Notes: generated by a model from the sequence alone, not told the origin. DNA of 35,325 nt from Condylostoma magnum (GCA_920105805.1 CAKKTI010000182.1:4168-39492); one strand, 5' to 3'; counted from the first letter of the stretch, positions 1 to 10,629 are shown. Translations and numbers: made by a program.

Positions 1-1
1 A

Positions 2-181
2 AGAGTTAGACATGCTATGGCAGACCCTGAAATACAAAGCATACTCAGTGATCCTAAGATAAATCAAGTGTTAAAGGATTTGCAGGAAAGACCCCAAGAG
101 AGTTAATCTTATTTGCAGGACCCGTAGATCAGAACAGCTCTTAATAAGTTGGTCGCTGCTGGTGTAGTTAAGCTAGGATAG
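2..181 (+). CDS. STI1: C-terminal end of STI1/HOP Hsp70-Hsp90 co-chaperone (partial)
   Basis: The visible 59 residues read RHAMADPEIQSILSDPKINQ, then VLKDLQERP and finally LVAAGVVKLG. This is the conserved second DP/STI1 module at the very C-terminus of Sti1/Hop, which helps pass clients from Hsp70 to Hsp90 in the cytosol. The family normally ends within a residue or two of this glycine. Here it is followed by TAG TAA TAG (179-187), which I take as the termination site. TAA and TAG earlier in the frame (the Gln of ESQSY, the Gln of DPQIR) encode Gln. With a TGA-only stop, the frame would run on to about 360 through sequence unrelated to Sti1. The 5' part lies outside the window. Confidence 0.85.
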
Positions 182-266
182 TAATAGAAACTTGATAGAT
201 TATATTCTTATAGTGGTTTGTTTTAAGTTGTAAGGTTATTTATCTTTATAATAAAAAGCGTTAAAC

Positions 267-1673
267 ATGCAAAAAGGGATGTTCATGCCTAAGGAAAAAA
301 GAGCAGCTATTGCTGTTTAAGTTAAGAAAACACATTTTAAGCTTGGAAATGGATTCAATGAGTATCTAACAACTGCAAAACAGAATTTTAGCAATAGTAA
401 TAAGCCATAAAATGCACAAATTAATAGAAATAACAACAAGCCTAATAATGTGGTTTTAGGTATTGATAAAAACTCAATGAAAGTAGAAAGCGAGTTCACT
501 GAAAGGTATAAACGATTCAACGTAAATTAAAACAGCCAAAATAATAAAAAGAACTATAGAGGCCATAACTTCACTTTAGGCAATAGTACAGCGTCCTATG
601 ATACAACTCACAAAAATGACTTCTAGAAAGTATAAATCAATACTGAACTTAATAACGCCACAGATAAAAAAGATGCAGTTAAATTTGGAAATGATAAATA
701 ATAGCTTGTGACTATCAACATGCAGCAGTATTTTCCTAAAAAGGGAGAAAGACTCAAATCTGTCTTCAACAAAGATAATGGAAATAAAACAAATTTTGAA
801 GTGGGAAATTATAAAGAATTGCTTTAATCAACTATTCAAAGGGAATACCAGGGTAAATCTGGTAAAAAAGCACAGATAGTAGAAAAACCCGTATCAAGGC
901 TTTTTCTAGGAAAGGATAGCCAACATATGGTTAGCACCTCTTAGGAAACTTATAAACCAGTAACTGTAAATATGCAATCTCAAAATTCATAAAACGGGCT
1001 TGAAGCTCGTAAAGCTCATTTTTCATTGGGGAATCAAACACCTGATTACATACCCTCTTATTAAACAGATTTCAGCAAAAAACTTAGAAGCTAGACTCAA
1101 GATAGTGGTAAAAGAAGTAATACATCTCACTTATCATTTGGTGTATCGCCAAACCGCTGAGTTTCCTCATACAAAGTGAATCACCTACCTTACAATAACT
1201 CATAAACACAACGCTCGGAAAGTGCTAAATGTAGTGCATCGAGCATTTATATGGGAAACTGTTAATAATCTCCAAAATCAGTAGCAAAATCAGATTTTAT
1301 CAATTTTAAATACAACGCCCCAAGCCGAGAAACTAGACACTTAAAGGGACATCACTGGACAATGGGCACTCATAAAAACAATTTTGAACAAAGTTCCCAT
1401 TAATACGGCCAAGGGTCTCCTGAAATAGCAAATACAGCGAGAAAGAGTACTCCGGATAGTTCAATAACCTACGGGTACTGATAAAAGCCCTACTAGAGCA
1501 CACAACGTGCTGATTACACCCCACTGCGAGGAATTCAGTCCCAGAATTAAAATCGGTAAAATATGAAAAAGCTTGTAGAGGTGAAAAAAACTGCATGAAG
1601 TACAACATATCGCAACGCATATACAGGAGTGAGTCCAGTCCCCGACTACTCAATGAAGTTTAGCTATTTTTGA
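267..1673 (+). CDS. Repeat protein with HFxLGN-type motifs, possible ciliary microtubule-associated protein
   Basis: This predicts 468 residues starting MQKGMFMPKEKR. About seven loose repeats of the form (H/N)F-x-(L/F)GN, then roughly 8 residues with Y, S/T and T, then F/Y can be seen, for example HFKLGNGFNEYLTTAKQNF, HFTLGNSTASYDTT and HFSLGNQTPDYIPSY. Such short LGN/FGN-Y repeats resemble axonemal microtubule-associated or inner proteins of the SAXO/PPP1R32 kind. I infer this from pattern only. Three in-frame TGA codons (1158, 1479, 1596; residues 298, 405, 444) are read as Trp, as in TYGYWQKPYQ and KTAWSTTYRNAY. Coding character continues through all of them to TGA TAA at 1671, where a Myb gene begins 31 nt later. 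The start is the first of three clustered in-frame ATGs (267, 279, 285). Confidence 0.6.
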
Positions 1674-1704
1674 TAAATAAAATTACATCTTTCCATATAA
1701 ATTA

Positions 1705-2697
1705 ATGTCAAATACTGATAGAAGAAATTGGTAGGAATATGTAAGATTTAGTCAGGAGGACGAGGCAATTAAAGAATTAGTCAAAGAAATTGGTACAAAA
1801 CGGTGACAGGTAATTGCTAGATTATTAGTTGAACGTTATTAGATACATGGACGGTAAATTTTATATAGAACAGGAAAATAATGCAGAGAACGTTGGCATA
1901 ATCATCTTGATCCTAGAATTAACAAGGATCCTTGGACTCCATAGGAAGAAGCTATTCTTTTTGAGAAATAATAAGAAATCGGAAATCATTGGGCTGAAAT
2001 TGCTATTTATATACCTGGAAGAACTGATAATGCTATAAAAAACCACTTTTATAGTACTATTAGGAGAAACTTAAGGCAGTATAATAAAAAACGGCCTCAT
2101 AACCAAAGACTCAATGGTTCAGTGAGAAGTATACTAAGAAATCCAACGACATCTTCTCTAATAATATAATAATCAATACAAAACTTCAATGATAATAACT
2201 AGAACCTGTGTAATATTAAAGAAGAAGCTAAGCCAATAAGTAAAAGAAACACAAAAAGACAGAAAAATGTGAAAAAGCTGCCAATAATAGTCGAGCCAAT
2301 TGATTAGGAAGATGACGCATCTGAAATCTTGTACTAAGTATACAAAAACTCCCGTGACAACACCCCTTCCATACAAAATCTAACCTCCAGTAAAACCTGC
2401 ACAGATATAATCTAATCTCCCCAGTACCCAGTAGATGCAATAGACCAGCAAACACCTTCTAACTTTTTAGCGTTGATGACTCCAAGCTACTTACACCAAG
2501 ACGAGTTTTTCAATTTTCCTTAAAAGATTCAGCAAGGGTTTAACTGGGAGTCAAAAATGCCTTAAAATCAGAGCAATTGAAATAACTATGGATACATTTC
2601 TCCTAGTGGATTCATGGGTTCAATGACTCCGACCGATTTTTTATCCTTCCTTAGTCCAATGAACAACCAAGAAAAGAATTAATCTAATTTATTTTAA
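1705..2697 (+). CDS. Two-repeat (R2R3-like) Myb DNA-binding protein
   Basis: This predicts 330 residues. Two Myb helix-turn-helix repeats occupy about residues 8-110: GTKRWQVIARLL, then [20 protein letters not shown], then [14 protein letters not shown] and [19 protein letters not shown]. These match c-Myb/CDC5-like R2 and R3 almost position by position. The invariant third Trp of R2 (residue 34) is encoded by TGA at 1804-1806, which is among the cleanest proofs in the window that TGA means Trp. A second TGA is at 2578 (residue 292). The C-terminal 200 residues are Gln/Asn/Ser-rich and look disordered, as is common for activation regions. The probable role is nuclear, sequence-specific transcription control. 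The end is TAA TAA AAA TGA TAA from 2695; the AFG1 ATG lies inside that string. Confidence 0.88.
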
Positions 2698-2702
2698 TAA
2701 AA

Positions 2703-3911
2703 ATGATAACACAGATAATAAAGCGTGGGAAAACCTCCTCATTAGTTAACCATTACCAGACTATGCTCGCTTCTAATCAAATAAAATCAGATCCTAAGCA
2801 GTAGTATGTCATTTAGAAGTTACAAAGACTCTCTAATGAGCTATTAGAGAGTAAGCAAGAGGTTATAGTAAAGCAAGTAATGGAAAAATCAGAAGGAAGT
2901 TGGTTTTGGAAGTCTAATCCAGTTATAAAGAATATTGAGTCAGTACGACAGTCCTATGTGTAAGGAGTTTATGTTTATGGAAGTCCAGGGTCCGGAAAAA
3001 CCTTTTTAATGGACCTTTTCTATGAATAAATTCCTCTAAGGCAAAAGCGTCGAGTGCATTTCAATCGTTTTATGCTGGAAGTTCACGATACTATACATAA
3101 GTTGAACAAACAAGGCTTAAGTGATGGAAAAGACCCCGTTCCCTAAGTTGCTAAGTAAATATCAGATAGCACTCGTCTTTTATGCTTTGACGAGTTCTAA
3201 GTAACTGATATAGCAGACGCTATGATACTTAAACGTCTCTTTGGACAACTGTGGAGTGATAATGTTGTTGTTTTTGCTACTTCGAATAGGCCACCGTAGG
3301 ATCTGTACTACAATGGACTACAAAGGTTTTTGTTTCTACCGTTTATAGACGATTTGATCAAGCATAATTAAGTCATTGATATAGATAGTCAGGTAGACTA
3401 TAGATACGGAGGTACGGAAAAGCAGCTTCATACTTACTTTTTCCCAGCTGATGAACTAGCCGAGAAAAATGTCTAAAAACTCTTTGATTACCTAAGCAAA
3501 AATGAACAAGCACAGGAGTAAACTATAAACGTTATGTAAGGAAGACTACTTAAGTGTAAAAAGGCGACTTCAATTTGCGCATATTTTACTTTTAAGGAGT
3601 TATGTGAAAAGGCCTTAGGAGCAGCTGATTATATAGCCCTAGCGTAGACCTTTCCATATATAATAGTAACAAATGTTCCAGTATTTTCCCTGGACTCCCG
3701 AGATGTAATGCGGAGATTTATTTTACTAGTAGACGAGCTATACAATAGAAAAACTAAGCTAATTTTGACGGCTTAAACAGGAATATAAGATCTGTTTTTA
3801 AAAGAGACTTCTGGTTTCGATGAAGCCTTTGCCTTTGACCGTACTATATCAAGACTGACAGAAATGCAGACTAAAGAGTACATGGAGGAGCCCCATTTAA
3901 TAGATCTTTAG
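2703..3911 (+). CDS. AFG1: AFG1/LACE1-family mitochondrial AAA+ ATPase
   Basis: This predicts 402 residues. Walker A is [20 protein letters not shown] (near residue 94), followed by the family signature [12 protein letters not shown]. Walker B is [22 protein letters not shown], and sensor-1 is [18 protein letters not shown]1 proteins act at the inner mitochondrial membrane in quality control of respiratory-chain subunits. The N-terminus [13 protein letters not shown] is basic and fits a targeting peptide. The start at 2703 is chosen because the conserved leading helix LVNHYQTM...SDPKQQ follows directly. All visible Trp codons are TGG; Gln is often TAA/TAG. The end is TAG at 3909 after EPHLIDL, with TAA two codons later. 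Read as Gln, the frame would continue about 160 nt inside the next gene. The spacer to COQ11 is 8 nt. Confidence 0.9.
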
Positions 3912-3919
3912 TTATAAAA

Positions 3920-4645
3920 ATGTAGAAATCTTTACTAGTAATAGGAGGAACAGGCTTTGTAGGCCAGGCAGCTGCTAAGTTTGCGGTTTAGTAAGGAATC
4001 AAAGTGTTTAGTCTTTCTCCATCGGGAGCTCCTAGAGTTAATACTGAATGGACATAGTAGATTACCTACTTGAAAGGGGATGCATTGGACCACTCAGCTT
4101 ATAGCAATGCTGTACAACAGTGTGATGCAGTTATACACTCCGTCGGAGTGTTGATTGATGCTAGAACTCCTCTTAATATAAGAAATGTATACCAGGGAAG
4201 CTATGAGCATATGAATAGAGACACTGCCTTAAAGATCTGCGAGTTGATGTAAAATTAAAACAAAAGATTCGTTTATATGTCAGCTGAGCGTGGATTGGCC
4301 TTCTCTCCTAGATATCTGTCGACTAAAAGGGAGGTAGAGAGTTTTCTGGAAGAAAACAAGGAAACTTTGCCTTTTGCTGTAGTAAGGCCTGGAGTCATGT
4401 ATGATCAGAATGACAGAATGAGGAATATAGCGGCTTGTGCTGTAGATTTAGCTCATAAAGGCGACACTGTGTTTGAAATGCTTGGACTGAAAAGTATCGG
4501 AAATTAGATTATACCAGCCAAGTCACTGCATGTCGATCTAGTAGGAAAGGTAGCCGTTTTAGCAGCTTTTAGGGAAGAGTTGTTGAATAAGACTCTAGAT
4601 GTAGCTGATATTGAGCGCGTTGATAGAGAGTTTAATGAAGTTTAG
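3920..4645 (+). CDS. Atypical short-chain dehydrogenase, COQ11 / NDUFA9-like
   Basis: This predicts 241 residues. The N-terminus MQKSLLVIGGTGFVGQAAAK is a Rossmann dinucleotide-binding loop (GGTGFVG, residues 9-15). VIHSVGVLIDA, NRDTALKICEL, KRFVYMSAE, KREVESFLEE and FAVVRPGVMYD follow in the order of the extended SDR family that holds yeast Coq11 (YLR290C) and complex I NDUFA9. The classical YxxxK is replaced by Y-L-S-T-K in SPRYLSTKREVE. Members bind NAD(P)H and work in or near coenzyme Q synthesis or complex I at the inner membrane. It sits 8 nt behind AFG1 on the same strand. The stop is read as TAG 4643-4645; TGA at 4655-4657 is the alternative and would add QLII. It converges with the K+ channel gene, whose stop is the adjacent triplet. 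Confidence 0.8.
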
Positions 4646-6583
4646 CTAATCATCTGATTCTATACTATTTTTAGGAGTTAGCCAATTATCGTTTTCTAAT
4701 ATTTGACTGAAGTTGAGCTTCGTTAGCTTTTAGGGGGATAGTCTTTTCTGTAATCTGTGCATTGGGCTTTACTCGAAATTCTGGGCTTTGTTTTTAAGTT
4801 TAGTTGGAAGTTTAGGACTTTCTTGCTAATAAGGGACTCCTGGGAGTATTTTTTGCCTTGGAATGTTTTTGCGCTTAGGTTTCGAAATAGCTGGGTTAAT
4901 GTATCTTTTAAGCTATCTTTTCTTATATACTCATCTACCCTACAGCTTTTCTTGGTCTAATTTGTATATCATTTCATTACAGTTCAAAGCAACATGACCT
5001 TTCTACTTACATAGATAGCAATTTACACCTAATAACGAGTAATCTTCATAAAAACAACGTCTTTGGATTATATCTAGTGTATTGGCCTCTTAGGGACTTA
5101 ATCTTACTATATTGCTAAAATCCTCGTATAGCACTTTTAGTACATCAGTAAAATCTTCACATATTGCTGAGGCACATCGTGGCCTTTTGGAAAAGAAAGC
5201 TATTTCTCCAAAATATTTTCCTTTCTCTAAAACCTTAAAAATTGTGCGAGTTTGTTAATGATAAATGTTGATTAATCCTGACTATATAAAATACATACAA
5301 TTAGATACCTCTCCTTAGAAAAACACTTAATCTGAAGGAGAAAAAGTTTATTATTTCATCATACCACTTATAGTATATCCTACAATTTCATTAAACTATC
5401 TAAAAGGATAGCAGTCATTCAGGATTTATCCACGTGTTTATTTAAAAATTTCCACCTATAAAGTATTTGATAATAATGATTAAAGCTCTTACTCGTTTAT
5501 ACTGTCCTTTTATTAGTGCTGTCATAGATAGTCTAAATATCTTCTAACTCTAAAGCGTAATTCTTACGGAATTTAAAAGGCTTTCATGTACTAATTAAGA
5601 CTGACTGTTTTTCTACTAAACTCTCGCTTTGTTTTTGAACGATTTGATAAAAATGCAGTAAAAGATCCAAGAATATAAGGGAAAATTATGCACACAATCA
5701 GCATTGTTAAAATGATTGTTAATTTTTCATCGTGATTTATAATCGATATATCACCATAACCTACTGTAATCATTGTTTAAATCGTTAAATATATAGCATC
5801 AATGTAGAGCTCATTTGGTTCTGAGCTATCTAATGAATCTATTCATGTTTCCATATCATGCTAATTAGCTATTCCTACATATAACATCAAGCATCCCATT
5901 CAGTGAGTTATAAAAAATGTAATCATTATCAAACGTAGAAAGATAAATAGGTCTGATAATCAGGCATAAGAAATATAATCTTCTATTGTTATCAAAATTT
6001 TCTTAAGCTTTATAAGTCTCAGTAATCGTATAAGCTAGAAAAGCTTCATAACTTATAGCTAACGATCTGATATCAATAGTCCTGAGTATTAAAGTTGCTT
6101 GAAAAAGTCTGTAATAGGCAATAATGATATAAAATCTACAAAGAATCAAGTTTTCAAGTAGTTTTTGGCTATTATTATTTTAGTCTTTTATAGAATTCCT
6201 TTTTGATAAAATGCTGTATTGAAGTTTAAAACCATATCGATAAGAAAGAAGAAGGAAATTGAATAGTCAACCAGTTTCCATTAGTCTTCAAGTCAATAAA
6301 AAACTATTAGCCATGGAATGTTAAAAGCCTGAAATAGTATAAGAATCATAGCTATGCAATTCCAGAAGAATTTCAACTTGCTATCTGGATCAATCACCAT
6401 GCATGAATTACGTATGATTTAATTTTTATCCTTTTGGAAGAATGCTTACTTGGTTTTAAGAGTTTTTATAATTTAATTAGTATTATGAATCTTCTCCAAT
6501 ACAAAGTCCTTTTTGCTTATAAAGTTCTTGTCAAAAATATAAGACATTTAGGCAAATCTTCTCGCAGCTCGTTTTAATTACAT
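4646..6583 (-). CDS. Voltage-gated-type K+ channel with cyclic-nucleotide-binding domain and CCHC zinc knuckle
   Basis: This predicts 645 residues of the EAG/CNBD type common in ciliates. In order: S1 around residues 70-95, YLKTWFFVDFISLLP (S3), and an S4-like stretch of Leu/Ile, Arg and Lys (LIRLLRLIKLKK). Then come S5 with FFITHWMGCLMLYVG, pore helix and filter MITVGYGD (TVGYGD, 273-278), S6, and C-linker RVRRYLDYLW. The cyclic-nucleotide fold spans about 365-500 and includes GKYFGEIAFFSKRPRCASA. A C-x2-C-x4-H-x4-C knuckle (C522, C525, H530, C535) follows. Seven Trp are TGA (residues 97, 146, 208, 228, 247, 354, 551). Those in KTWFFVD, THWMG, TWI and YLW are family-conserved. The last 95 residues are Lys/Pro/Gln-rich. 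The end is TAG at 4646-4648; TGA at 4931 is a less likely alternative stop. Confidence 0.9.
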
Positions 6584-8636
6584 TATAAGACATTTTGAAA
6601 ATTAAAAATGATTCCCTTACATATATTCGGGATTAGGATTATTATTTAAGCTATATATTATAATGTATCACTCGCTACTATGTTCAAATTATGATGTAAG
6701 TATTAGAAAAACGATAAAACTTTATTATCTTCAATTAAACTCTCCCTTATGAAATACACTCTATTTAAAAACGTTTGAATTTAATACTGGCTATCAGTTT
6801 TATGCTATTCAATTGGTTTTTGCAGTATAATTCCTTTTAAAGCATAGAAATAGTTTACATGTTTGCAAGTATATCTGGTATATAAACTAATATTTAATTC
6901 ATTACAATATAAATCTATTTTAAAGCTGAATTTAGATTATATATCATTCGAGAAATAAAAGTTTATTTGCATTATTCAACAAAAATACATACCGTAGATG
7001 CTTAGTTTCTTTTGAAGCTTCTGTTGAAATAGCTATTAATCTAATGAATGTATAATTAAAAGATTGAAATTAACTGTAAACCTATTTAATTACTATTTTA
7101 ATTCAAATGAGCAAAATAACTTTAAATGAGATAAAACTAATTATCCTAACTTAATCCATCAATCTTATTTATTGAAAAACATCCATTTCTCAATACTTTT
7201 TATTAGTTGATGAATTGCCTTATACTGTTGATATTTTAGAATTAAAATCTTGAGATACTTTAATTAGACTATTCTGCATTTAATTGAGCTTATAGTCTAT
7301 TTTAGGCTTGAAATTAGGTCTCGTTACTTTAATTAACATAATCTGATTAATCTAACTAAGGCGTTTGAGCCTATAATTACTGTAAAGAAAGTTAAGCTTA
7401 GTTGCTTTATGATTAAGTTTCTTATATCAAATAGGTATTACTTTTCTATTTATTATACCTCAGACTTCTTTCCATTCTAACTTTAAGTGTTGAATTGCTG
7501 AGTAATTTATTGTTGAGATGTAAAATATTTATATAGTAGTCCTAAATGATTTTCTAATTATTAAATCTGTATAGTGCAGTACAGATTTGAGGTATGAAAC
7601 CCGGCTTGAGTGGCTTGATAAATAGTTCTTTCGTAAATTAGGAGTTTTAGTTATGTTGTAATTTGAACTAATTCTAAAGATTTACAATTTCCTCATAATT
7701 AGAATTTTATGAAGAAAAGCGGGAAATAACAAAATTTTAAAGGAGCTTTTATTGGTTAAAATTATCCCTTGCATACGCTATGAAAATGGTTAGGTGTTAT
7801 AAGTTTTAAAAACTATTTAAGCTACCAATTAAGCTAATTTTGTTTATCTATTCGCATTTGTAACGATCTTATTCGCTTAGAATTAGATATTAAAGCCTTT
7901 AGTTCGCAAAAAGTTCTTAATATTTTTAACTCATATCTGTTGATGAAGTGCTTACTGTGGTTTCATACTATCATAAGCTGATATTGGCTCCTTATCGACT
8001 TAAAATGCCTGTTTTCCGCCTTTATTTAGTTTTTTTCACCTTAAAAAGATGTTTTTCTAAGAATAAGAGGGCTGTGGCAGCCTCATCGTAGTTAAATGGG
8101 AACATTTTATAAAGGGAATTTAAGTTAATTTTGATTTAAAACCTAAAGGTTGCTTATTACAATACTAAAAGATTTAAGTAACTTTCTGTTTATATTTTTA
8201 TTAGGGGCTGAAATTGCTTTTATTTTAAAACTATTTCATATGGTTCAATTCTTCATAAAGCCATCAAGATCGATAATATAATGACTTTTTTATGAGCAAT
8301 ATTATCCAAGAATTCTCTATCAGTAAAAGCTTAATCGAATTAAAGTTTACCATTTCTATACTAATTTATAATCACTTAAAATGTATAACAAAACTAGAAG
8401 TTCTTCATAAGGCTAACGAAAATTTACAAATTAATATTGTTGTACTTACATATTCCGTTTGATATTATATTAGGTATAATAAAGTACATTTGACATATTT
8501 ATTAACCAATTTTTGATAACTTCTTGTCTGAAAATAATTTTGAGAGGTTTTACATGATTAAACTTATCAGAATATAATACTACACTTAATGACAGTTCTT
8601 AAGGGTTTAGTTCAAATTATTTTAAGGTTTTATAAA
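6584..8636. other. Two-kilobase AT-rich spacer between divergent genes, no recognisable gene
   Basis: This is the only gap longer than about 550 bp here. All six frames are open because no codon always stops, but none shows the Gly, Asp and Glu content or domain patterns of neighbouring genes. The minus frame leading into the channel ATG has an excess of TGA and Ile/Asn/Lys, as expected of random AT-rich DNA. A 9-bp inverted repeat lies at 7563-7588 with a GC-richer patch just after it (about 7590-7612). A 5-bp GC hairpin lies at 8070-8082 (GGCTG, loop TGG, CAGCC). Two weakly similar blocks begin TACTTTAATTA near 7256 and 7325. It should hold the promoters of the channel (-) and the 8637 gene (+). 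Confidence 0.6.
7563..7588. repeat. Perfect 9-bp inverted repeat, 8-nt loop
   Basis: AAATCTGTA (7563-7571) and TACAGATTT (7580-7588) are exact reverse complements separated by TAGTGCAG. It lies in the middle of the gene-free spacer and is followed by a locally GC-rich segment, so it could be part of a small structured RNA or a protein-binding palindrome. Chance is also possible in a 2-kb AT-rich region. Confidence 0.6.
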
Positions 8637-9617
8637 ATGGAAAAGCAGTATATAAAACATTTCATATAACAGCAAGCTCCGCACTTTTACCATCAGCAAC
8701 TAATCACTACATTAAAAGACTTTTTAAAATCTAAAATCACAATAGAGGAAGCAACAGATTAAGTGCATTAAGTAAGCAATAGTCTATTTTAATTGCTTAT
8801 TTCATTTAATATTCCCCAAAAGGCTATTATAAACAAAGTTTACAAATAGATGAAAAAGCATAACTTGACACTTAAAGAAAACTAGAAAGCTCTATCGTAT
8901 GAAATTATCCAATTACAACTTATTTTAAACTTAGAAATTCTCCGAGCAGATAAATTAGATGCTGGCATTTTGAAGTAATCTTTAACAAATATAAGAAAGC
9001 TAAATATGCATATGGATTTATAGAAAGACTCTACTTACTTTCCTTAATTTTTTAGAAAAGTTATTATAGGAAATTATAAGGAACATTTAAATTGGAAGAT
9101 TATGTAGAAATTGGCATAATAAGTAGACATGGAGGATGAAATTGAAAGCTCATCTGATGATATAAATAGCAGTGAAGTAAGCTAATCATAAAATATACAG
9201 GAACCATAAAGTTTAACAAATAATAAGAAAGAAGCATTTAATAATACCTATAAGCAATCAAAACCATAAAGACAATTTTAGATGAAAACTTGACAGAGAT
9301 TAGTAACAATAAAAAAAGCAAAGTTAAAGGTTAAAGAGTAAACTTCCCAAACTCCAGTCAAATAACCTTCTTAAAGCCTACAAAAAATAAAAACTCTTAC
9401 ATAAAGGGACTTTTATAGATCCGAATATCACTAATCCCCTCCCTCAAGAAAGAGAAAACATACGTCCCCTAAACCTTCTCCTAAAAAGCCTGAAACCCCT
9501 CTAAAAGGCGATGCTTTTATCTAATTTTCAACCAAAAACTACAGCAACTTATTTGAAGGCCCTAAATAGTCCTCAATCTCTTTATAACAATTTTTTTAAA
9601 CATTTTGGCTTTACTAA
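8637..9617 (+). CDS. Unknown protein, helical N-terminus and basic Ser/Pro/Gln-rich C-terminus
   Basis: This predicts 326 residues starting MEKQYIKHFIQQQAPHF. I do not recognise the family. Residues 1-170 are rich in Leu, Ile, Lys and Gln and look all-helical. An acidic serine stretch follows (EDEIESSSDDINSSE), then a basic tail with SPPSRKRKHTSPKPSPKKP that would suit a nuclear protein with a bipartite localisation signal. TGA at 9291 (residue 219, KTWQRLV) is read as Trp because similar basic coding sequence continues after it; if it were the stop, the protein would have 218 residues. The start follows TTTTATAAA directly. The end is TAA at 9615 or possibly TAA at 9597. It converges on cytochrome c1, whose stop lies 6 bp away. 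Confidence 0.55.
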
Positions 9618-9623
9618 ATACTC

Positions 9624-10595
9624 TCACTTTCCAATAAAATATCCTCTGGGATGCCACCTCTTGAACCCTAAACTTCTCTTTAACTTATAAAACCTATTAA
9701 AATACTTGAACTTCTTATACCCGTCACTAACATTATACAGCTCAACCCTCATATGCCAGAGTGCAGTTCTGGCAACTTTGATCCTAAACCACATGAACGG
9801 TGCAGCCGTTAAAAACAGTAAAGTAACCTTCAACCATGCAATTCTATACTCTAGATTATCTTTACTGGCCATGAAATGGCAAAACTCTGATACATCATAA
9901 GCCATTTAAGGAAGAGAGGCTGGAGTACCATCGTCATACTCGAAAAATCCATCATACAGAGGCGGGGGCATTCCTATAATCATGTGTCTGAAGTACGGAT
10001 GGAAGTACTTTCCCTCGGGTACATCAGTGCCGAATGGAGCATCATACCCATACCCAGTCAGAATGTTGTATACATATGCAGGCCCGCCAGGCTTAGAGAT
10101 TCCAATGCGACTCAAATCACTGGGAAGTAGACCGCCATTGGCACTTCGGGCGTGGTCATGGCTGAGGTAAGGAGAAAACATGAAATCTGATATACGCTTT
10201 GTCCTCTCGTCCCACTCTTGACGGAAATATCCCTTTAAATACCAGTGGCCTGGAGACACTGGGGCCATTTCATCCAAAATTTCAGCCAATTCTCCTTGTC
10301 TATATGCCTTCTTAATCAGAAAGTCGTATTTGTTAGCACGCATAGCGTGGCATGTATTACAAGATCTAGCAAAAATCCTAAAACCTCTACGAAGGGTTTA
10401 GGCACTGTGAGTTCCAAAGTAGCGCTCAAAAGGCCAGTGGAACTTATCAATCATTGCTTGTTCTTCGTAACCTTTGATTCCTCTACGCATTCCAATATCA
10501 TCTCTATACAACCAGCATTCACAACGTTTATTCTAGGTGCAAATGCCGAGCATGCAGCCCAGGGCCGGGGCTCCTAACAACGCTAAACCTGCCAT
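9624..10595 (-). CDS. CYC1: Cytochrome c1 of respiratory complex III
   Basis: This predicts 323 residues. The heme-attachment motif is CNTCH (residues 79-83) within RRGFRIFARSCNTCHAM. The family blocks RSANGGLLPSDLSRI, GGPAYVYNILTGY and IIGMPPPLYDG follow; the last holds the axial Met (about residue 209). Then come MAYDVSEFCHFMA and the C-terminal anchor helix WLKVTLLFLTAAPFMWF. Cytochrome c1 passes electrons from the Rieske protein to cytochrome c in the intermembrane space. Oddities: the N-terminal leader is short and hydrophobic (MAGLALLGAPALGCMLG), and about 50 basic residues follow the anchor (ending HPRGYFIGK), much longer than the usual short tail. All Trp codons are TGG. The stop is TGA 9624-9626. 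The SNF1 kinase stop lies 34 nt upstream on the same strand. Confidence 0.93.
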
Positions 10596-10629
10596 TTATT
10601 ATATAATTTACAGCCACGATTTATCTACG

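Noticed and set aside
3912-4073. Extension of AFG1 past TAG 3909 to TGA at 4072.
   Set aside because: It would overlap the well-supported COQ11 N-terminus in another frame, and AFG1 homologues end near EPHLIDL.
7930-7980. Box C/D snoRNA candidate (TTGATGA then CTGA).
   Set aside because: Box C is imperfect, the spacing of about 35-40 nt is too short, and there is no convincing terminal stem.
8060-8105. U4 snRNA-like string (GTGGCAG..ATCGTAG..AATG).
   Set aside because: Similarity is short, needs inserted bases, and no following U4 stem, Sm site or 3' domain is visible.
6584-8125. Continuous minus-strand frame leading into the K+ channel ATG, as a long N-terminal extension.
   Set aside because: Every frame is open under this code. 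This one has too many TGA, almost no Gly/Asp/Glu blocks and no recognisable domain.
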